Part shown: one piece after another, positions 15,559 to 26,300 of the stretch | Position numbering within the stretch: the first letter of the stretch is position 1 | Layout: each line of letters starts with the position of its first letter | Source: Geoanaerobacter pelophilus | Lineage (GTDB): Bacteria > Desulfobacterota > Desulfuromonadia > Geobacterales > DSM-12255 | NCBI RefSeq assembly: GCF_018476885.1 | Contig: NZ_JAHCVJ010000004.1 | Coordinates: 186,001 to 250,000, forward strand | Direction: 5' to 3' | DNA length: 64,000 bases | Made by a program: the position numbers and the translations under genes | The notes under the pieces: generated by a model | The model's input: the letters and a program-made list of their open reading frames with translations, nothing else | Told to the model about the DNA's origin: nothing | Databases searched by the model: none

Positions 15559-16884
15559 ATGATTCGAGATGTCAAAACAACATGGGTTTCTGCCGACTCT
15601 CTGGCACGTTTGGAGTGCTGGGGGGTGGATGCTCATGTTCATGTCCACTTAACAGGATCCCATGGGAAGCTGTTTGCGCTTGGTGATCTGAGTGTGCGAT
15701 TGCTGGAAGGTATAAGAACGTCTCCTTCCAAGGGAGAGGAATTCTTCACGTATCGTCCCTCTCACATTGCCGATATGGCATTGGCTGTTGATGGTGAGCG
15801 TAGCGAGCCGATAAGACCGACAGATCAAAACAAGGCAGTAGGTCCCGGAGATGTAGTGGTCAGCAAATTTCTACCGCTTCGCGCTGCGTGGGTAACGCAG
15901 GAGACGCCCCGACATCCGGTGGATTCTAACTGCATCCGTATTGTTGGACTTGATGTAGCCCACGGATTCTGGATAACTGCAGTACTGAATCATCCGACGG
16001 TGCGTGAGGCCTGGGCTCATCACGCCAGGGGAGCGACCATCCCACGAATAGGCTTGAAGGATCTGAAAGGTTTTCAGGTTCCGGAACTGCCGAATGAAGG
16101 GGGGCGCTTTGCCGAATTGTGGCTTGGACTGGAAAGTGAACGGGTAAAAGCCTGGAATAAGCTGAATGCCCTGCTCGACAGAGCGGAAGAGCTTGTCTCC
16201 GAAATCAAGGCCCTGTTGGGTGGCGAACAAAAATATTGCTTCCAGCCCGCACCGTTTCTTTCCGAAAGCTGGCTGCCGACACATGTAGCAATGCGGCACA
16301 TCCAGGACGAAATGAGCCGACTGTACTGGCTGCAACTTCGTGATGTTGGGATAGCTGAAAAAAACAGGCTGCGTGACAAAGGTCCGGCCTCCGGCAGGCT
16401 CCTCAGGCTTTCGGATGCCGAAGGGATTCTAGCGTTCCGTCTTCCGAAGGATGAATTATTCAGAGAGGCCGGTTTCCGAGTGTATGAACGGCCCCTGCAG
16501 CCCGAGGAAGTCTTGGTATCGCTGATGGGAACCTCCCCAAAGGTGGTGTTCAACCATCCACCTCGGAAAGAGACAATACTGGTGTCAGATCGCTGGGCAC
16601 GGCTGCACTCCATGAAGCACCCTGGAGCAGTGGCCCTCATGCTCATGACCTCGGCGGTCCAGTGGCAACTCAGAAATGCGTCCTCCGGCGTTGCCCAGCA
16701 ATTTGTCACAAGCGAGGATCTGGAATCGATCCGACTGCCGCGCATAAATGATATAGAGGCCGAGCGGATGCACCGGCATCTTTGTACGGCCATGGATGAG
16801 CTTTCCGCAGTTCGGGCAAAGCAGCAGGAATTGCTTGCGGAGGTGGAGACGATGATAACCCGCAGCATGGGGAGGTTGAGATGA
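15559..16884 (+). CDS. HsdS-like specificity protein 1
   Basis: A 441-aa protein that reads like a type I restriction specificity subunit. A first target-recognition-like half (to about 190) contains VGPGDVVVSKF, the typical 'PGD(v/l)' turn of HsdS, and a helical spacer (LNALLDRAEELVSEIKALL) follows. A second half has EEVLVSLMGT and another helical tail (AKQQELLAEVETMI). The start has GAGG upstream. Its stop overlaps the next start by 4 bases. It is separated from HsdM by only one small gene, yet a second HsdS-like gene follows HsdM. It may be a non-methylating recognition subunit; recognised DNA is unknown. Confidence 0.7.
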   Translation: MIRDVKTTWVSADSLARLECWGVDAHVHVHLTGSHGKLFALGDLSVRLLEGIRTSPSKGEEFFTYRPSHIADMALAVDGERSEPIRPTDQNKAVGPGDVVVSKFLPLRAAWVTQETPRHPVDSNCIRIVGLDVAHGFWITAVLNHPTVREAWAHHARGATIPRIGLKDLKGFQVPELPNEGGRFAELWLGLESERVKAWNKLNALLDRAEELVSEIKALLGGEQKYCFQPAPFLSESWLPTHVAMRHIQDEMSRLYWLQLRDVGIAEKNRLRDKGPASGRLLRLSDAEGILAFRLPKDELFREAGFRVYERPLQPEEVLVSLMGTSPKVVFNHPPRKETILVSDRWARLHSMKHPGAVALMLMTSAVQWQLRNASSGVAQQFVTSEDLESIRLPRINDIEAERMHRHLCTAMDELSAVRAKQQELLAEVETMITRSMGRLR

Positions 16885-17252
16885 ACGCGGAGATATTGAG
16901 TCAGCTGAAGTCCCGTTTGCAGGCGCAGCCTCGCAGCCTGGAAGAACTTCACCAGGCAGCACAGGCTGTCGGAAGTGGCTGGACACAGGAACAGGTAGGA
17001 CTTCTGCTCGACTGCCTTCCGGAGGTGGAGAGAGATGGCGACGTCTATAGAATCGGCGGCGAGCAGAAGGTTGATCCTCTCGTTGATGCGCTGCTCGCAG
17101 TTGTGACTGACCGTCCGCTGCCGGCAGCAGCTCTGCTTGCCAGGCTTCCCAAGGGGACAATAACAACTGCCGCGGGCTTGTATGAGGCCGCTCGCCGCCA
17201 CCCTGAACTTTTTGACATAATTCCCCCCAATCGAATACAACGCCGTGCGTAA
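16881..17252 (+). CDS. 123-aa hypothetical protein, possible winged helix
   Basis: A small protein with two helix-rich repeats: LKSRLQAQPRSLEELHQAAQ and later LLAVVTDRPLPAAALLARLP. Both resemble winged-helix 'DNA-reading' segments followed by a short GDVYRIGG-type wing. It overlaps HsdS-like 1 by 4 bases (ATGA) and lies 22 bases before HsdM, so it is likely to be co-translated with the methylase unit. No catalytic motif. A DNA- or protein-binding adaptor is a guess. Confidence 0.65.
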   Translation: MNAEILSQLKSRLQAQPRSLEELHQAAQAVGSGWTQEQVGLLLDCLPEVERDGDVYRIGGEQKVDPLVDALLAVVTDRPLPAAALLARLPKGTITTAAGLYEAARRHPELFDIIPPNRIQRRA

Positions 17253-17274
17253 CCTGAAATAAGGAGAATAAACG

Positions 17275-19260
17275 ATGACTGAACTGGAAACACGTCTCAC
17301 AGAATTGAAGAAATCCGCCAAAGAGCGCGGCTACACCCATGTTGAAGACTTTTCCACCCACCTTGGCGATTCGGTTTGCGCCGCAGTCTGCTGGGGTGAA
17401 GAGAAGGGCGCCCCCACAGCACGGCTGCTGCTGGCTGCGGTGAAGGCCGAACTCCTTGCCGACACCGCCGCTGACAATGTGTTGTCACTGGCCTGGGATG
17501 CCCCCAGCGAAGGCGCCGGTGAGCCGGTTGCGGCCCTGGTGGATGATGGCAGCGGCCAGAGAGTGTTCGACCTGGATCCGTCGTCGCCTCATGAGATCGA
17601 CCAGCTCCCCAAGGCAAGCGAAATTGGAGATCTTCAGCGGCTTGAGCGTGAACCCACCTTCCGCTGGTCCCTCCGGGTCTACGAAAAGCTCCAGCGAGAT
17701 TTCGACAACTTCCACGAGCAGGTTTATTCCACGGTCCGCGACACAGTGGATGGCAAAAACGACATTATTGACGAAGCCGCCAAATTTCTTTTCCTCGAGC
17801 TCTTCAGGTTGCGCCATAAGGATGAAGAAAAAAAATTCACCCATGGTGGCGAAAAACTGACGCTTGATGAGGTCTATCATCCTCAGTGTTTCGAAGTTAC
17901 CGATAAGAAGGCTGCCGAAACTGCGGTCGAAAAAGTCCGTTCTGCTTTTGAGGCGTTCAAGGGGCATAAGGACTACCAGACTACCGATGATCTGGGTGAA
18001 AAGTACCCGATTTTCAATGAACGAGACTACCTGAAACTTTCAGTACCGCGAAACTATGCTACCCTCATCCGACTGTTGCAGGATTTGCCGATCCTCAAGG
18101 ATAACCAGGGCCGTAATTATCCCGATCCGAACGAAGAAAGAAAGGGAACCCTCAAAGACGTCGCCGGAGATGTACTCGGCCGGGCGTTCGATGTTTTCCT
18201 GCGGCACAAGTTTCAGAAGGAAGGGGTCGGCATCTACCTTACCCCGTCGCCGGTCAAGCGGGCCATGGTCGATATTGCCCTGCACGACATCGAGACCTAT
18301 GACTATGGGATTCTTACCTCCCGCACCGCTGACGGCAAGCCGAGCTTCCGGGTTGGCGATCCTGCCGGGGGATCGGCGGGATTTCTCGTCGCACTTCTCC
18401 CCCAGCTTCGTCGCCTGCTGGAACAGATGAACCTCACCGATGAGGAGCGCGACAACTTGTGGAAGGATATGCTGGAGCACTCCTTTGTCGCTGCCGACAG
18501 CTCGCCACGGATGGTGCGCCTTGCCCGCCTGAACATGGCCCTTCAGGGAGCACCGCGGTCGCTGGTGTTCAACACCACCGACAGCTTGACTACGCCGCAC
18601 CTGCTACCGAACTCCTTTGACCTGATCCTCACAAATCCTCCGTTTGGCGCTCCCAAGACGGAGAACAAGGAGGCCGAGGAGGCGGAAAAGGCCCGTTTGG
18701 CTCTGTTCCGGACGGACATTGATTTTGATTCCCTCAAAGGGAAAGGGGGCCTACTGAGGCCATCCCCCACCGGTCTGGCCATGGGCGCCAGCCCCACCGG
18801 TAAAGGAGTCTGGCAGGATAAGGTGAAAGGGGTAGACCTCTCGGTGCTCTTCCTTGATCGATGCCTCCAGCTCCTCAAGCCGGGGGGACGACTCCTGATG
18901 GTCGTCCCTGATTCGATCCTCTGCAATGCCAACACCCGCTATCTGCGGGAGTATCTGATGGGGAAGAAAGACGAGGAAACCGGCCAGTTTCACGGCGGCA
19001 AGGCCGTTGTCAAGGCAGTGATCAGCCTGCCTGCCGACACCTTCAAGCTTTCCGGCACGGCGGCCAAGACCAGTATTCTCTATGTGCAGAAGCGCAAGGT
19101 AGATCCAAAAGACCCCAGCCGCTTCGTCGATGAGCCACAGACGGATGTTTTTATGGCCGTAGCCGATACCTTGGGCTATACGGTGAAAAACAACACCGAG
19201 GTCTTTGATGTGCCGAATGACTTGGTGCCTATCGTAGGGGCGTACGTGAGGGGGGAATAA
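17275..19260 (+). CDS. Type I-like N6-adenine DNA methyltransferase (HsdM)
   Basis: A 661-aa methyltransferase. Motif I for S-adenosylmethionine binding is DPAGGSAG (362-369), and the catalytic motif IV is NPPF (454-457), typical of N6-adenine methylation. YLTPSPVKRAMV at 321-332 is the usual HsdM 'TP' segment. The N-terminal helical domain (about 125-320) is longer than in many HsdM proteins. AAGGAG precedes the ATG. A specificity-like gene follows one base later. No classical HsdR is present; the helicase upstream and HerA/NurA downstream may replace it. The mark probably distinguishes self from foreign DNA. Confidence 0.9.
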   Translation: MTELETRLTELKKSAKERGYTHVEDFSTHLGDSVCAAVCWGEEKGAPTARLLLAAVKAELLADTAADNVLSLAWDAPSEGAGEPVAALVDDGSGQRVFDLDPSSPHEIDQLPKASEIGDLQRLEREPTFRWSLRVYEKLQRDFDNFHEQVYSTVRDTVDGKNDIIDEAAKFLFLELFRLRHKDEEKKFTHGGEKLTLDEVYHPQCFEVTDKKAAETAVEKVRSAFEAFKGHKDYQTTDDLGEKYPIFNERDYLKLSVPRNYATLIRLLQDLPILKDNQGRNYPDPNEERKGTLKDVAGDVLGRAFDVFLRHKFQKEGVGIYLTPSPVKRAMVDIALHDIETYDYGILTSRTADGKPSFRVGDPAGGSAGFLVALLPQLRRLLEQMNLTDEERDNLWKDMLEHSFVAADSSPRMVRLARLNMALQGAPRSLVFNTTDSLTTPHLLPNSFDLILTNPPFGAPKTENKEAEEAEKARLALFRTDIDFDSLKGKGGLLRPSPTGLAMGASPTGKGVWQDKVKGVDLSVLFLDRCLQLLKPGGRLLMVVPDSILCNANTRYLREYLMGKKDEETGQFHGGKAVVKAVISLPADTFKLSGTAAKTSILYVQKRKVDPKDPSRFVDEPQTDVFMAVADTLGYTVKNNTEVFDVPNDLVPIVGAYVRGE

Positions 19261-19261
19261 C

Positions 19262-20785
19262 ATGCATGTATCTCGCGCTCCTGCAAAAAGATTACTCACG
19301 AAACGGATTGATCCGGACTACTACGCTCCGCAGCATTTGGCTGATGAGGAGAGGTTGGAGGGAATCGGCGTCATTACACTCGGATCGGTTGGAAAGCTGT
19401 TTGCTGGTCCGTTCGGATCAGAACTGCCGAACAGCGTTTTTGTTGAGAAAGGGATTCCGTTATTTCGGGTTGGGAATGTCGGCTCAATGGAGGTGGATGG
19501 GAACAACATGGCGCAAATCCCCTTGTCACTTCATCAGGAACTGTCGGCCTCAGAGGTATTGCCAGGAGATCTGTTGATTGTAAAGGCAAGTGTTGGAGAA
19601 AAGATCTGCATCATTCCGGAGACCATGGAAAGAGCCAACGTCACGCAGCATATCATAGGCCTTCACCCAAACGGGAGCGTTGATATTCACTATGTCGCTG
19701 CAGCGCTCTTTAGCGAATACGGTAGGCGCCAACAAGAGCGCAGAGCCCTGGGTGCAATTATCCAATATCTCGGAGTAAATGATGCAAGGACTGTACTGTT
19801 GCCAAAGTTGCATTCTGATGCTCAGGAATATATTGGCAACAAGGTTCGGAAGGCAGAAAAGTTAGGAGCCGTTGCAAGAAAAACAGTAGCGAATATTGAG
19901 CTCTTTCACTTAGCACTCATCCCGAGCTTTGATTTTAAGAAAAAAAAGAAAAATAATCGTGTGTCATCTTTAAGGCTTGTAGAGAGGTTAGATGCTGAAC
20001 ATTATCCTGCGGAGGTTAAAGATTTTTTTGACGGGATAGTCAAATGCCAAAGAAGAACGTTGGGATATTGTTGCACAGATATTTTTACTGGGAGCACCTT
20101 ATCCGAATCAGAGTACCATAGTGTTTACCAGACAACAGTAGCAAATTTGGATACATCATTTCTCCGCCCACCGTACAGGAACGTTGTTTCATCAAAGAGC
20201 TTACAGAAGAAAATTCAAAACCATGATCTTCTGATTTGTGCAGCTGCACATAATGCTTCTTATATTGGAAAAGACATAACATATGCAGTTGTTGAAGGAA
20301 CTATTATACCCTCAACAGAAGTTATTGTAATACGTCCAGACCATTCAAAGGTGCCGAGTTCTTATGTAAGGACTTTTTTGAAAACAAAAATTGGTTTCTT
20401 GTCGCTTCAGGCAACAGTCCGTGGAATCACAGCTCATGCCTATCCTGCGGACATAAGTGATGTGGAAATTCCGATGCCGGTTTTTGATTCCAAAGAGGAA
20501 ATGCATAGATGGTTTAAGTCAGATGAAGAAATGGTTGTTGCTGGACATTCTTTCGATGCTGGTCTGCTTTTAACAACTGCCGCTCGATTTCTCGTTGAAG
20601 CTCTGATCGATCTGAAAATCACTGAAGCTGATCTTATCGCAGCGCTCAAAGATCCTACAAAAGATCGTGAGCTGTTGTCTCGCCTGACCCCCAAGGGAAT
20701 TGACGTCCCCGGTGAGCCACCATTGTTCCCGGACCTGGATGCGCTCTTCGAACTACTGGCAGAGAAGGAAACGGAGGTCGCATGA
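19262..20785 (+). CDS. HsdS-like specificity protein 2
   Basis: A 507-aa specificity subunit starting one base after the HsdM stop. Two target-recognition halves are visible. The first has PLFRVGNVGSMEVDGN followed by VLPGDLLIVKASVG; the second has STEVIVIRPDHSKVPSSYVR and ends with AYPADISDVEIPMP. Helical spacers lie between and after. A lysine-rich run (KKKKKNN) at about 223-230 sits at the junction. The middle of the gene (19.9-20.4 kb) is visibly more A/T-rich than its neighbours, as expected for a swapped recognition domain. Its stop overlaps the next start (ATGA). Confidence 0.82.
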   Translation: MHVSRAPAKRLLTKRIDPDYYAPQHLADEERLEGIGVITLGSVGKLFAGPFGSELPNSVFVEKGIPLFRVGNVGSMEVDGNNMAQIPLSLHQELSASEVLPGDLLIVKASVGEKICIIPETMERANVTQHIIGLHPNGSVDIHYVAAALFSEYGRRQQERRALGAIIQYLGVNDARTVLLPKLHSDAQEYIGNKVRKAEKLGAVARKTVANIELFHLALIPSFDFKKKKKNNRVSSLRLVERLDAEHYPAEVKDFFDGIVKCQRRTLGYCCTDIFTGSTLSESEYHSVYQTTVANLDTSFLRPPYRNVVSSKSLQKKIQNHDLLICAAAHNASYIGKDITYAVVEGTIIPSTEVIVIRPDHSKVPSSYVRTFLKTKIGFLSLQATVRGITAHAYPADISDVEIPMPVFDSKEEMHRWFKSDEEMVVAGHSFDAGLLLTTAARFLVEALIDLKITEADLIAALKDPTKDRELLSRLTPKGIDVPGEPPLFPDLDALFELLAEKETEVA

Positions 20786-21930
20786 ACGCCGCCATGCCTT
20801 CTGTTGCAACACTTCTTGACCTCTTCTTCCAGGGATACGCTCGCATTCCGGCAGTCTGGGGACTTGACGCCCCCTTGGAGTGCGGTCTCTGGTGGCGACC
20901 GGACATGAGCATGGCAGTGGCGACTCCTGCGCTCTTTCGCTTGGCCGATGGCCTCCCCCGTCGCGAGGAAATGGCGGGAATTCTGCTTGCTACACAACCT
21001 CGCTTTCGTAATCCTTGGCTTAACATCCAGGCTGCCCGCCTGGCCGAGCTTGGCCGCCGAAAAGAGGAAACTGAACTTTGTCGCGCCATTGACGCGCTTG
21101 GTCCGGCAGCAACAACATTATGTGGGCGACTTCATGACGCCCGGCTGGAGCCAACCGGCTACAGTGCCCTGGAAGTGGCTGTATTCGGAGCCCCGGCCGA
21201 TCAGTCCGCCGCCGCACCGGGACTCCTGCGGGTCCTCGGGGTTACCGCACCTCTTGTCGAGGGGGGACAAAGAACACCCGTGTCGAAACTCGACAGAGTG
21301 CATGACACGGACCCTCGTCCAAACTGGGTTTCGCACCGCCTGCTCCAGGCTCCGGGAGGGGATGCCTGCGAAACGAGCCCGCATGTCCTGTGCGGCGGGC
21401 TTGATCTGTCGGCGACTAATCGCATGGCATGGGTACTCGGCACCCCTTGGGCAACCCTGCTGGCTCACCTCGTATTCATGGCCGAAGCCTGGGCCGCCGA
21501 ACGGCAAGGGGGAATATCTCTCGAAGTACCGCTCGAATACCTGGAACGCTTCGCTGAACCACCACAGGTCTCGGTAGTGGTGACTCTGGCGGATGGCCGG
21601 GAAGTCCTGTGCGGGACGTTAGGTGAATTCTGCCTGCGCACGCTGGACGCCTTGGGGATGTCCCTGGTTCCGGTGCTCGATGCCCGGCAATTGGACCTGC
21701 AATTGGCTTCGGTGGTCAAGCGCCTGCTGAAGGAAGAGGTCTGGACCTACTTGCCCGTGGCGCGGCCCAACTATGTCATCGGTGAAGGGTTTTCCAATGA
21801 CTGCTATCGGGGAGAAGGCCATCGGTATATTTACCGGGCAGGCGAAAAGCTGACCGAGACCTTGCGGAGCGTCTGTATCAACGGGGCTCGGTCACTTACC
21901 GAAGGGCAGAGCGGAGAGCGTACGACATGA
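20782..21930 (+). CDS. Unassigned defence-operon protein (382 aa)
   Basis: No family recognised. The sequence is Leu/Ala/Trp-rich without clear membrane segments or catalytic motifs. N-terminal half: mainly helical (LLATQPRFRNPWLNIQAARL). A strand-rich stretch near 250-290 (QVSVVVTLADGREVLCGTLG) follows. The start and stop both overlap neighbours by 4 bases (ATGA), so stoichiometric co-translation with HsdS-like 2 and the next protein is likely. Being paired with another unknown protein, it may form a structural subunit of the complex. Confidence 0.75.
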   Translation: MNAAMPSVATLLDLFFQGYARIPAVWGLDAPLECGLWWRPDMSMAVATPALFRLADGLPRREEMAGILLATQPRFRNPWLNIQAARLAELGRRKEETELCRAIDALGPAATTLCGRLHDARLEPTGYSALEVAVFGAPADQSAAAPGLLRVLGVTAPLVEGGQRTPVSKLDRVHDTDPRPNWVSHRLLQAPGGDACETSPHVLCGGLDLSATNRMAWVLGTPWATLLAHLVFMAEAWAAERQGGISLEVPLEYLERFAEPPQVSVVVTLADGREVLCGTLGEFCLRTLDALGMSLVPVLDARQLDLQLASVVKRLLKEEVWTYLPVARPNYVIGEGFSNDCYRGEGHRYIYRAGEKLTETLRSVCINGARSLTEGQSGERTT

Positions 21931-22925
21931 ACGTTATTCTCGCTCCACCTTCATTTTGGCCGGAACCCCGCGATCCGGGGGCTTGGCAACGGGCATTGCA
22001 ATTACTCGCCGCGCTTGAGCCGTTGCCCGACCCAAGGCCTTGCTGGGAACGGCTGCTGGGCAATGTCCTATCACGACGCTCAGTATCTGGTATGTATGGC
22101 CTCCGTTGTGCGCCTGAGCCGACTGTCCTGCTTGGCACCGGCTTGCTTCGTCATACTCCAGAAGGGTGGCTGCTGGATGACGCGGGTAAGGAACTTCTCG
22201 ACCAAAGCCCCTCGAATTTCCCCTTGGCCCTGGCATCACTCCTAATCCGGCGCTCGGCATGGGTGCGACTGGCCCTGCTCAGGCTTCATGCTGGTTCATG
22301 GTGGTTTCCCCGTGGCGCCGGTGTCCTTTCAGCGCGTCGTCAGATTCGGGTGGGGGAAGACTTGGCGGTGGCCGAACAATCGCTGGCCAAGCTTCTAGAA
22401 GCAAAATTGCTGCTGGGCGATTTCGCGGTTCCACTTGCGAAATCCATCTCAACTGCTGCTTCCCCAAAGAGCCTTTCCGCCCTGCACGCCCCCCTCTATC
22501 TGCTGCACGCCGTGGGGTGGCTGGATAACAAAGGACGCCCGAAACTGCCGGATGAACTGGCCCAATCTCTTGGCCTTGAAACCCCGGCAGCCATACTCCG
22601 CCGTGTCTCGGCAGAACTGGCTGATAGCGCGGGATTTGTGCCCCTTGAAAAGATTGCCCTGCGGTTATGGCAGGGACTGAACGGCAAGGGGCGGCCACTG
22701 GATCTGGCCGGCTGGCTGGATCAGGTAATCGGTGGCGCCATTGAACTCGGCAGCATCGAGGTCCATGCCTGGGCTCCGGGACAGCCACGTCATGGTCGAG
22801 GTCTCTTTGGAGACCGGGAGCGCAAGCTGGCACGTTGGACCGTGCATGATGACTTTTCTATAAAATCCAGGGAAGCATTGAGGTCACAGAAACTTTATCC
22901 AAGAAGGGGTGAGTCGAATGAGTGA
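21927..22925 (+). CDS. Unassigned defence-operon protein (332 aa)
   Basis: No family recognised. Mostly helical, with several segments that could be winged-helix repeats, for example LLGTGLLRHTPEGWLLDDAG at about 70-90 and APLYLLHAVGWLDNKGRPKL at about 188-207. The C-terminus is basic (RERKLARWTVHD). It overlaps both neighbours by a few bases. A DNA- or partner-binding role in the operon is conceivable but not demonstrated. Confidence 0.75.
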   Translation: MNVILAPPSFWPEPRDPGAWQRALQLLAALEPLPDPRPCWERLLGNVLSRRSVSGMYGLRCAPEPTVLLGTGLLRHTPEGWLLDDAGKELLDQSPSNFPLALASLLIRRSAWVRLALLRLHAGSWWFPRGAGVLSARRQIRVGEDLAVAEQSLAKLLEAKLLLGDFAVPLAKSISTAASPKSLSALHAPLYLLHAVGWLDNKGRPKLPDELAQSLGLETPAAILRRVSAELADSAGFVPLEKIALRLWQGLNGKGRPLDLAGWLDQVIGGAIELGSIEVHAWAPGQPRHGRGLFGDRERKLARWTVHDDFSIKSREALRSQKLYPRRGESNE

Positions 22926-23307
22926 GCAAAATGACCAGATTAAGGATTTCAGGGAGTGGAAGCTTTTTCTTAATGAAGTGGTTGGTGTCTTGTTGTTAGG
23001 TGGAGCATTCACTGCCTTGGCAGCCAAAGATCCGACTAAATGCGCCATTGCCTTTATTGTAATCGCAGCGATATTTATGCTTTTGAAAAGCTGGCAATAT
23101 AATTCCGGGATTTTCGCGTTTTCAAGAAAATGGAAAATGCTACCTGTCGAAAAGAAAAACCTCGGCTACCTCTTTGACTGGCTTTTACAACGTACTAAGG
23201 GTATCCCATTTCACATCTATTGGATTGGTTGGATTGCAATTATCACTGTATTGACTGCTGATAGATACCATAAGGTTGAGCTGCTGAAGGAACTGGTCGG
23301 GCTATAG
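22918..23307 (+). CDS. Small membrane protein of the defence operon (129 aa)
   Basis: Starts at the ATG at 22918, overlapping the previous gene by 8 bases, with AAGGGGTGAG as ribosome site. Three hydrophobic segments: about 18-35 (VVGVLLLGGAFTALAA), 42-57 (CAIAFIVIAAIFMLLK) and 101-116 (IYWIGWIAIITVLT). The loop between the second and third is basic. It is the only clear integral membrane protein of this operon. Membrane proteins in defence operons often act as effectors or anchors, but no motif here says which. Confidence 0.75.
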   Translation: MSEQNDQIKDFREWKLFLNEVVGVLLLGGAFTALAAKDPTKCAIAFIVIAAIFMLLKSWQYNSGIFAFSRKWKMLPVEKKNLGYLFDWLLQRTKGIPFHIYWIGWIAIITVLTADRYHKVELLKELVGL

Positions 23308-23356
23308 TGTTTATTGCGGTGGCTTGGTCTACAAAATAAGTTTACGGGGTCACATC

Positions 23357-26300
23357 ATGACAAACGCCACACTGCACAAATGGGAAGCCACCGGGGTGAC
23401 AGGATATCCCATTACCCACCCCATAGTCGGACAAGGGGACTTCTACCGGAAGTTCAAGAGCTTTCTTGAACTTGTCGCCGATCCGGAGAACAAATTTGCC
23501 CATGTCTTTGCAGCGGTAGCTCCTTGGGGTGTGGGTAAATCACGCCTTGGCTACGAGATAGTCGCCCAAGTGAACGGCTCTTCCAAAGGGTGGAAGGTAC
23601 GCCGGCCGGGGGGAAGCCTGGAGGAGGCCCGCCTGTTCGACACTGAAAAACAGCGTGAAAAACACCTGGCGCTTTATATCCGCTACTCCCAGGTGGCCCA
23701 CGAGCAGCTCAATCTGGACAACTGGTTTGCTCCTGCCCTTTACAAAGCGCTGGTCCCCCTGGCGCGAGCGAGTTTCGACAGCTCCATCCAGTATCAGATT
23801 GCGAAACAGGCTTTTGCCCGTTTGCAAGTCGACGGGTACGATCCTGCCAAGCTCGCTGCTGCCATGGAACTTGACCAGCATGATGAAGAGGAAATCTATA
23901 CCGACACGTCACTGGCCACCCGGCTCTGCAACGCTGCTTATGAGGTGTTGAAGGGATACGGTATCGAGTATGTGATCATAGTGCTCGATGAATTGGAGAC
24001 CGCAGCAGAGAGGGCTACCGCGGGTTTCGAAGCGGAAGAAGCCCGTGCCATGGACGGCAAGGCGATCACCATGCTGCGCAAGGCAGTCGAAAGCCTTGGC
24101 CGTAAGGAAATCGAGGCCATGAGCAAGGCGGTCAAGGAGGAAGATGCACGGGCCCGTTACCCGTGGCTCCGTTTCGTGGCGCTCTGTTCACCGGCTATCG
24201 GGGACGAACTCAAAGAAGTACAGTCCACTGACCGACGGTTTGAAATCGTTGACCTGTCCCGAAATGCCTTTTCTGACGTGAGCGCCTTTGTCCAGAGCCT
24301 GGAGAGTGAAGGCCGGCTTCTGCGCTCCTACCCGAAAGGGTTGGTGGAAGCCGCCTACATGATGAGCGGCGGTAACTTCGGCTGGTTCAACGTGGTTATG
24401 GCGGTTGTGGATCAGGTGCTTCAAAAGATACCTGTCGGAGTAGAACCATCCATCGGCGATCTGTTCGAGCGGGCCATCCAGATTTCCAGCCGCATTCAGC
24501 GGTATGTCCTGGATCACCGGTCTCTTGATGAGATCAACCTGTCAGGAACGGACCGACAGGCTGCTGCAGAGCTGCTCTTCAGGCAACAGCCGGTAGCGAT
24601 GAACGTGCTTGGGGAAGATCTCTGCCTGAGGCTGTTCGCCACGCAGAACGCCTACGGTGAACCGCTGGCACTGCGGTATCAACGGATCGTGTGGCGATTG
24701 CAGGAATGCGCCCAGATTCTTATCCAGAATCGCTTCCAGCGTCATCAGGGTTCAGGGTCCTGGACAGCGCCTGGAATTCCCGAGGCCATCGAGTTGGAGC
24801 GCCTGCTTGACGATCTATCCACCCTTGCCATCCATGAACCGGCGGAACCTGGTCCAACCGGAACCTATACACTGCTGCTTCCCCTGGAACTTCCCGATTT
24901 CCTGCAGCTGCTTGACCTCATCCATCCCCATCCGGCAGTGGAAGAGGTTGGCCGTACCTTATGGACGGCACTGGTCGGTACTGAACATATCCCTGCTAAC
25001 CAGGCCACCCACATCGGCCCATCGGTTGAGATGCTCCGCAGACTGGATATCCGTCTCCGGAAGGCCAGCACCGGCATGATATTCCGCGACCCCCAGGAAA
25101 ACGAGGCATACAACGAAGTCACTGAAGGGCTGAAACTCAACGAGACACAGCGGTCGCGCTCTGTTCTTACCGGAGCCATGCGTCTCCTGGATGAAAATTG
25201 GGAGTATGATCAGGAATCGACCGGTTTCGGTGATGACGTCATAACCATCCGCACCGGCAAGGACGGTCTGGTGGATTTCAAGGGACTCTGCCTGCATCCA
25301 AAAGGTGTTGCGGTGTTCGCCTGGGCCAACAGCGACCAGGCCTTGGAAAAGGTTCTTGATGCTGTGGCCAGAGACCAAGCTGACGCTGGTCGGTATCCGG
25401 TCGTCGTGCTGACGACCGATTATGGTCTGCCGGAGCGTTTTGCTTCGTCCAAGGTTCCAAAATTCATGCGCGGACGTGATTATGTGGTTGTTCTTCATCT
25501 GAATTCGGGCGAGGAAAGCGCTTTGGAATCGATCGGCCTGCCAGTATCCCAATGGAAAGGTTTTCGTCTTCGCCGGGAGGGATTCACCACGCGCTTTGCG
25601 GAACGTTTGAACCGGATCAAGGCTCCGGCTATCAAACGGGTTAGAGATTGGCGGCATGAAGCCAGCGCCCGCGGCGGGATAGCCTGGCCGATCCGGCCGA
25701 ATGGCACCCTGAAGGAAGAGGCGCGGCAAGCACTGGTGCAGGGTTGGCGCATCGTCAGACTGAATAAAAACGGTCTTCCGTTGGGTGATGTGGGGGCTGT
25801 CAAGGGGCTGGACTACGCCGCTCTTCTCAATGTACTGGGAACCCTAGGGCTGAGTCCTGCTGCTCCTCCCAAGGGATACACCGCTGAAGACAGCGCCGGC
25901 CTCTGGGTGGGTGAAGGTGAACAGGCACGACCTGAAGTCCCCGGTTTTCTACTCCGACTGGCTACAACGTTATTCAAGAGACAGGACAAACGTCTAAAGT
26001 TGGAAGATATCCGTTCCGAGTGGCTGTGGGGGTATACCTGGGATGGCAACCGGATCAATGACAACTTCCGGGAGTGGATGGCAACAGTTGTGGACCTAGG
26101 TTGGGCCGACGCACGGGAAGGGGGGAAAGGGCAATTCAGCTACGGGCTGGTGCCGCGTGCCAAGCTGAGTGGCGACCTGGAAGCGGCCCGCAACTGGCTT
26201 GATCGGGGCTACTGTGAGATCGTGGCGAAACTGAGTGAAATTGCCGGACCGGGTGTGGTTGACACCTACTTCCGCCATGGTACGGGTAGTCAATATGTCA

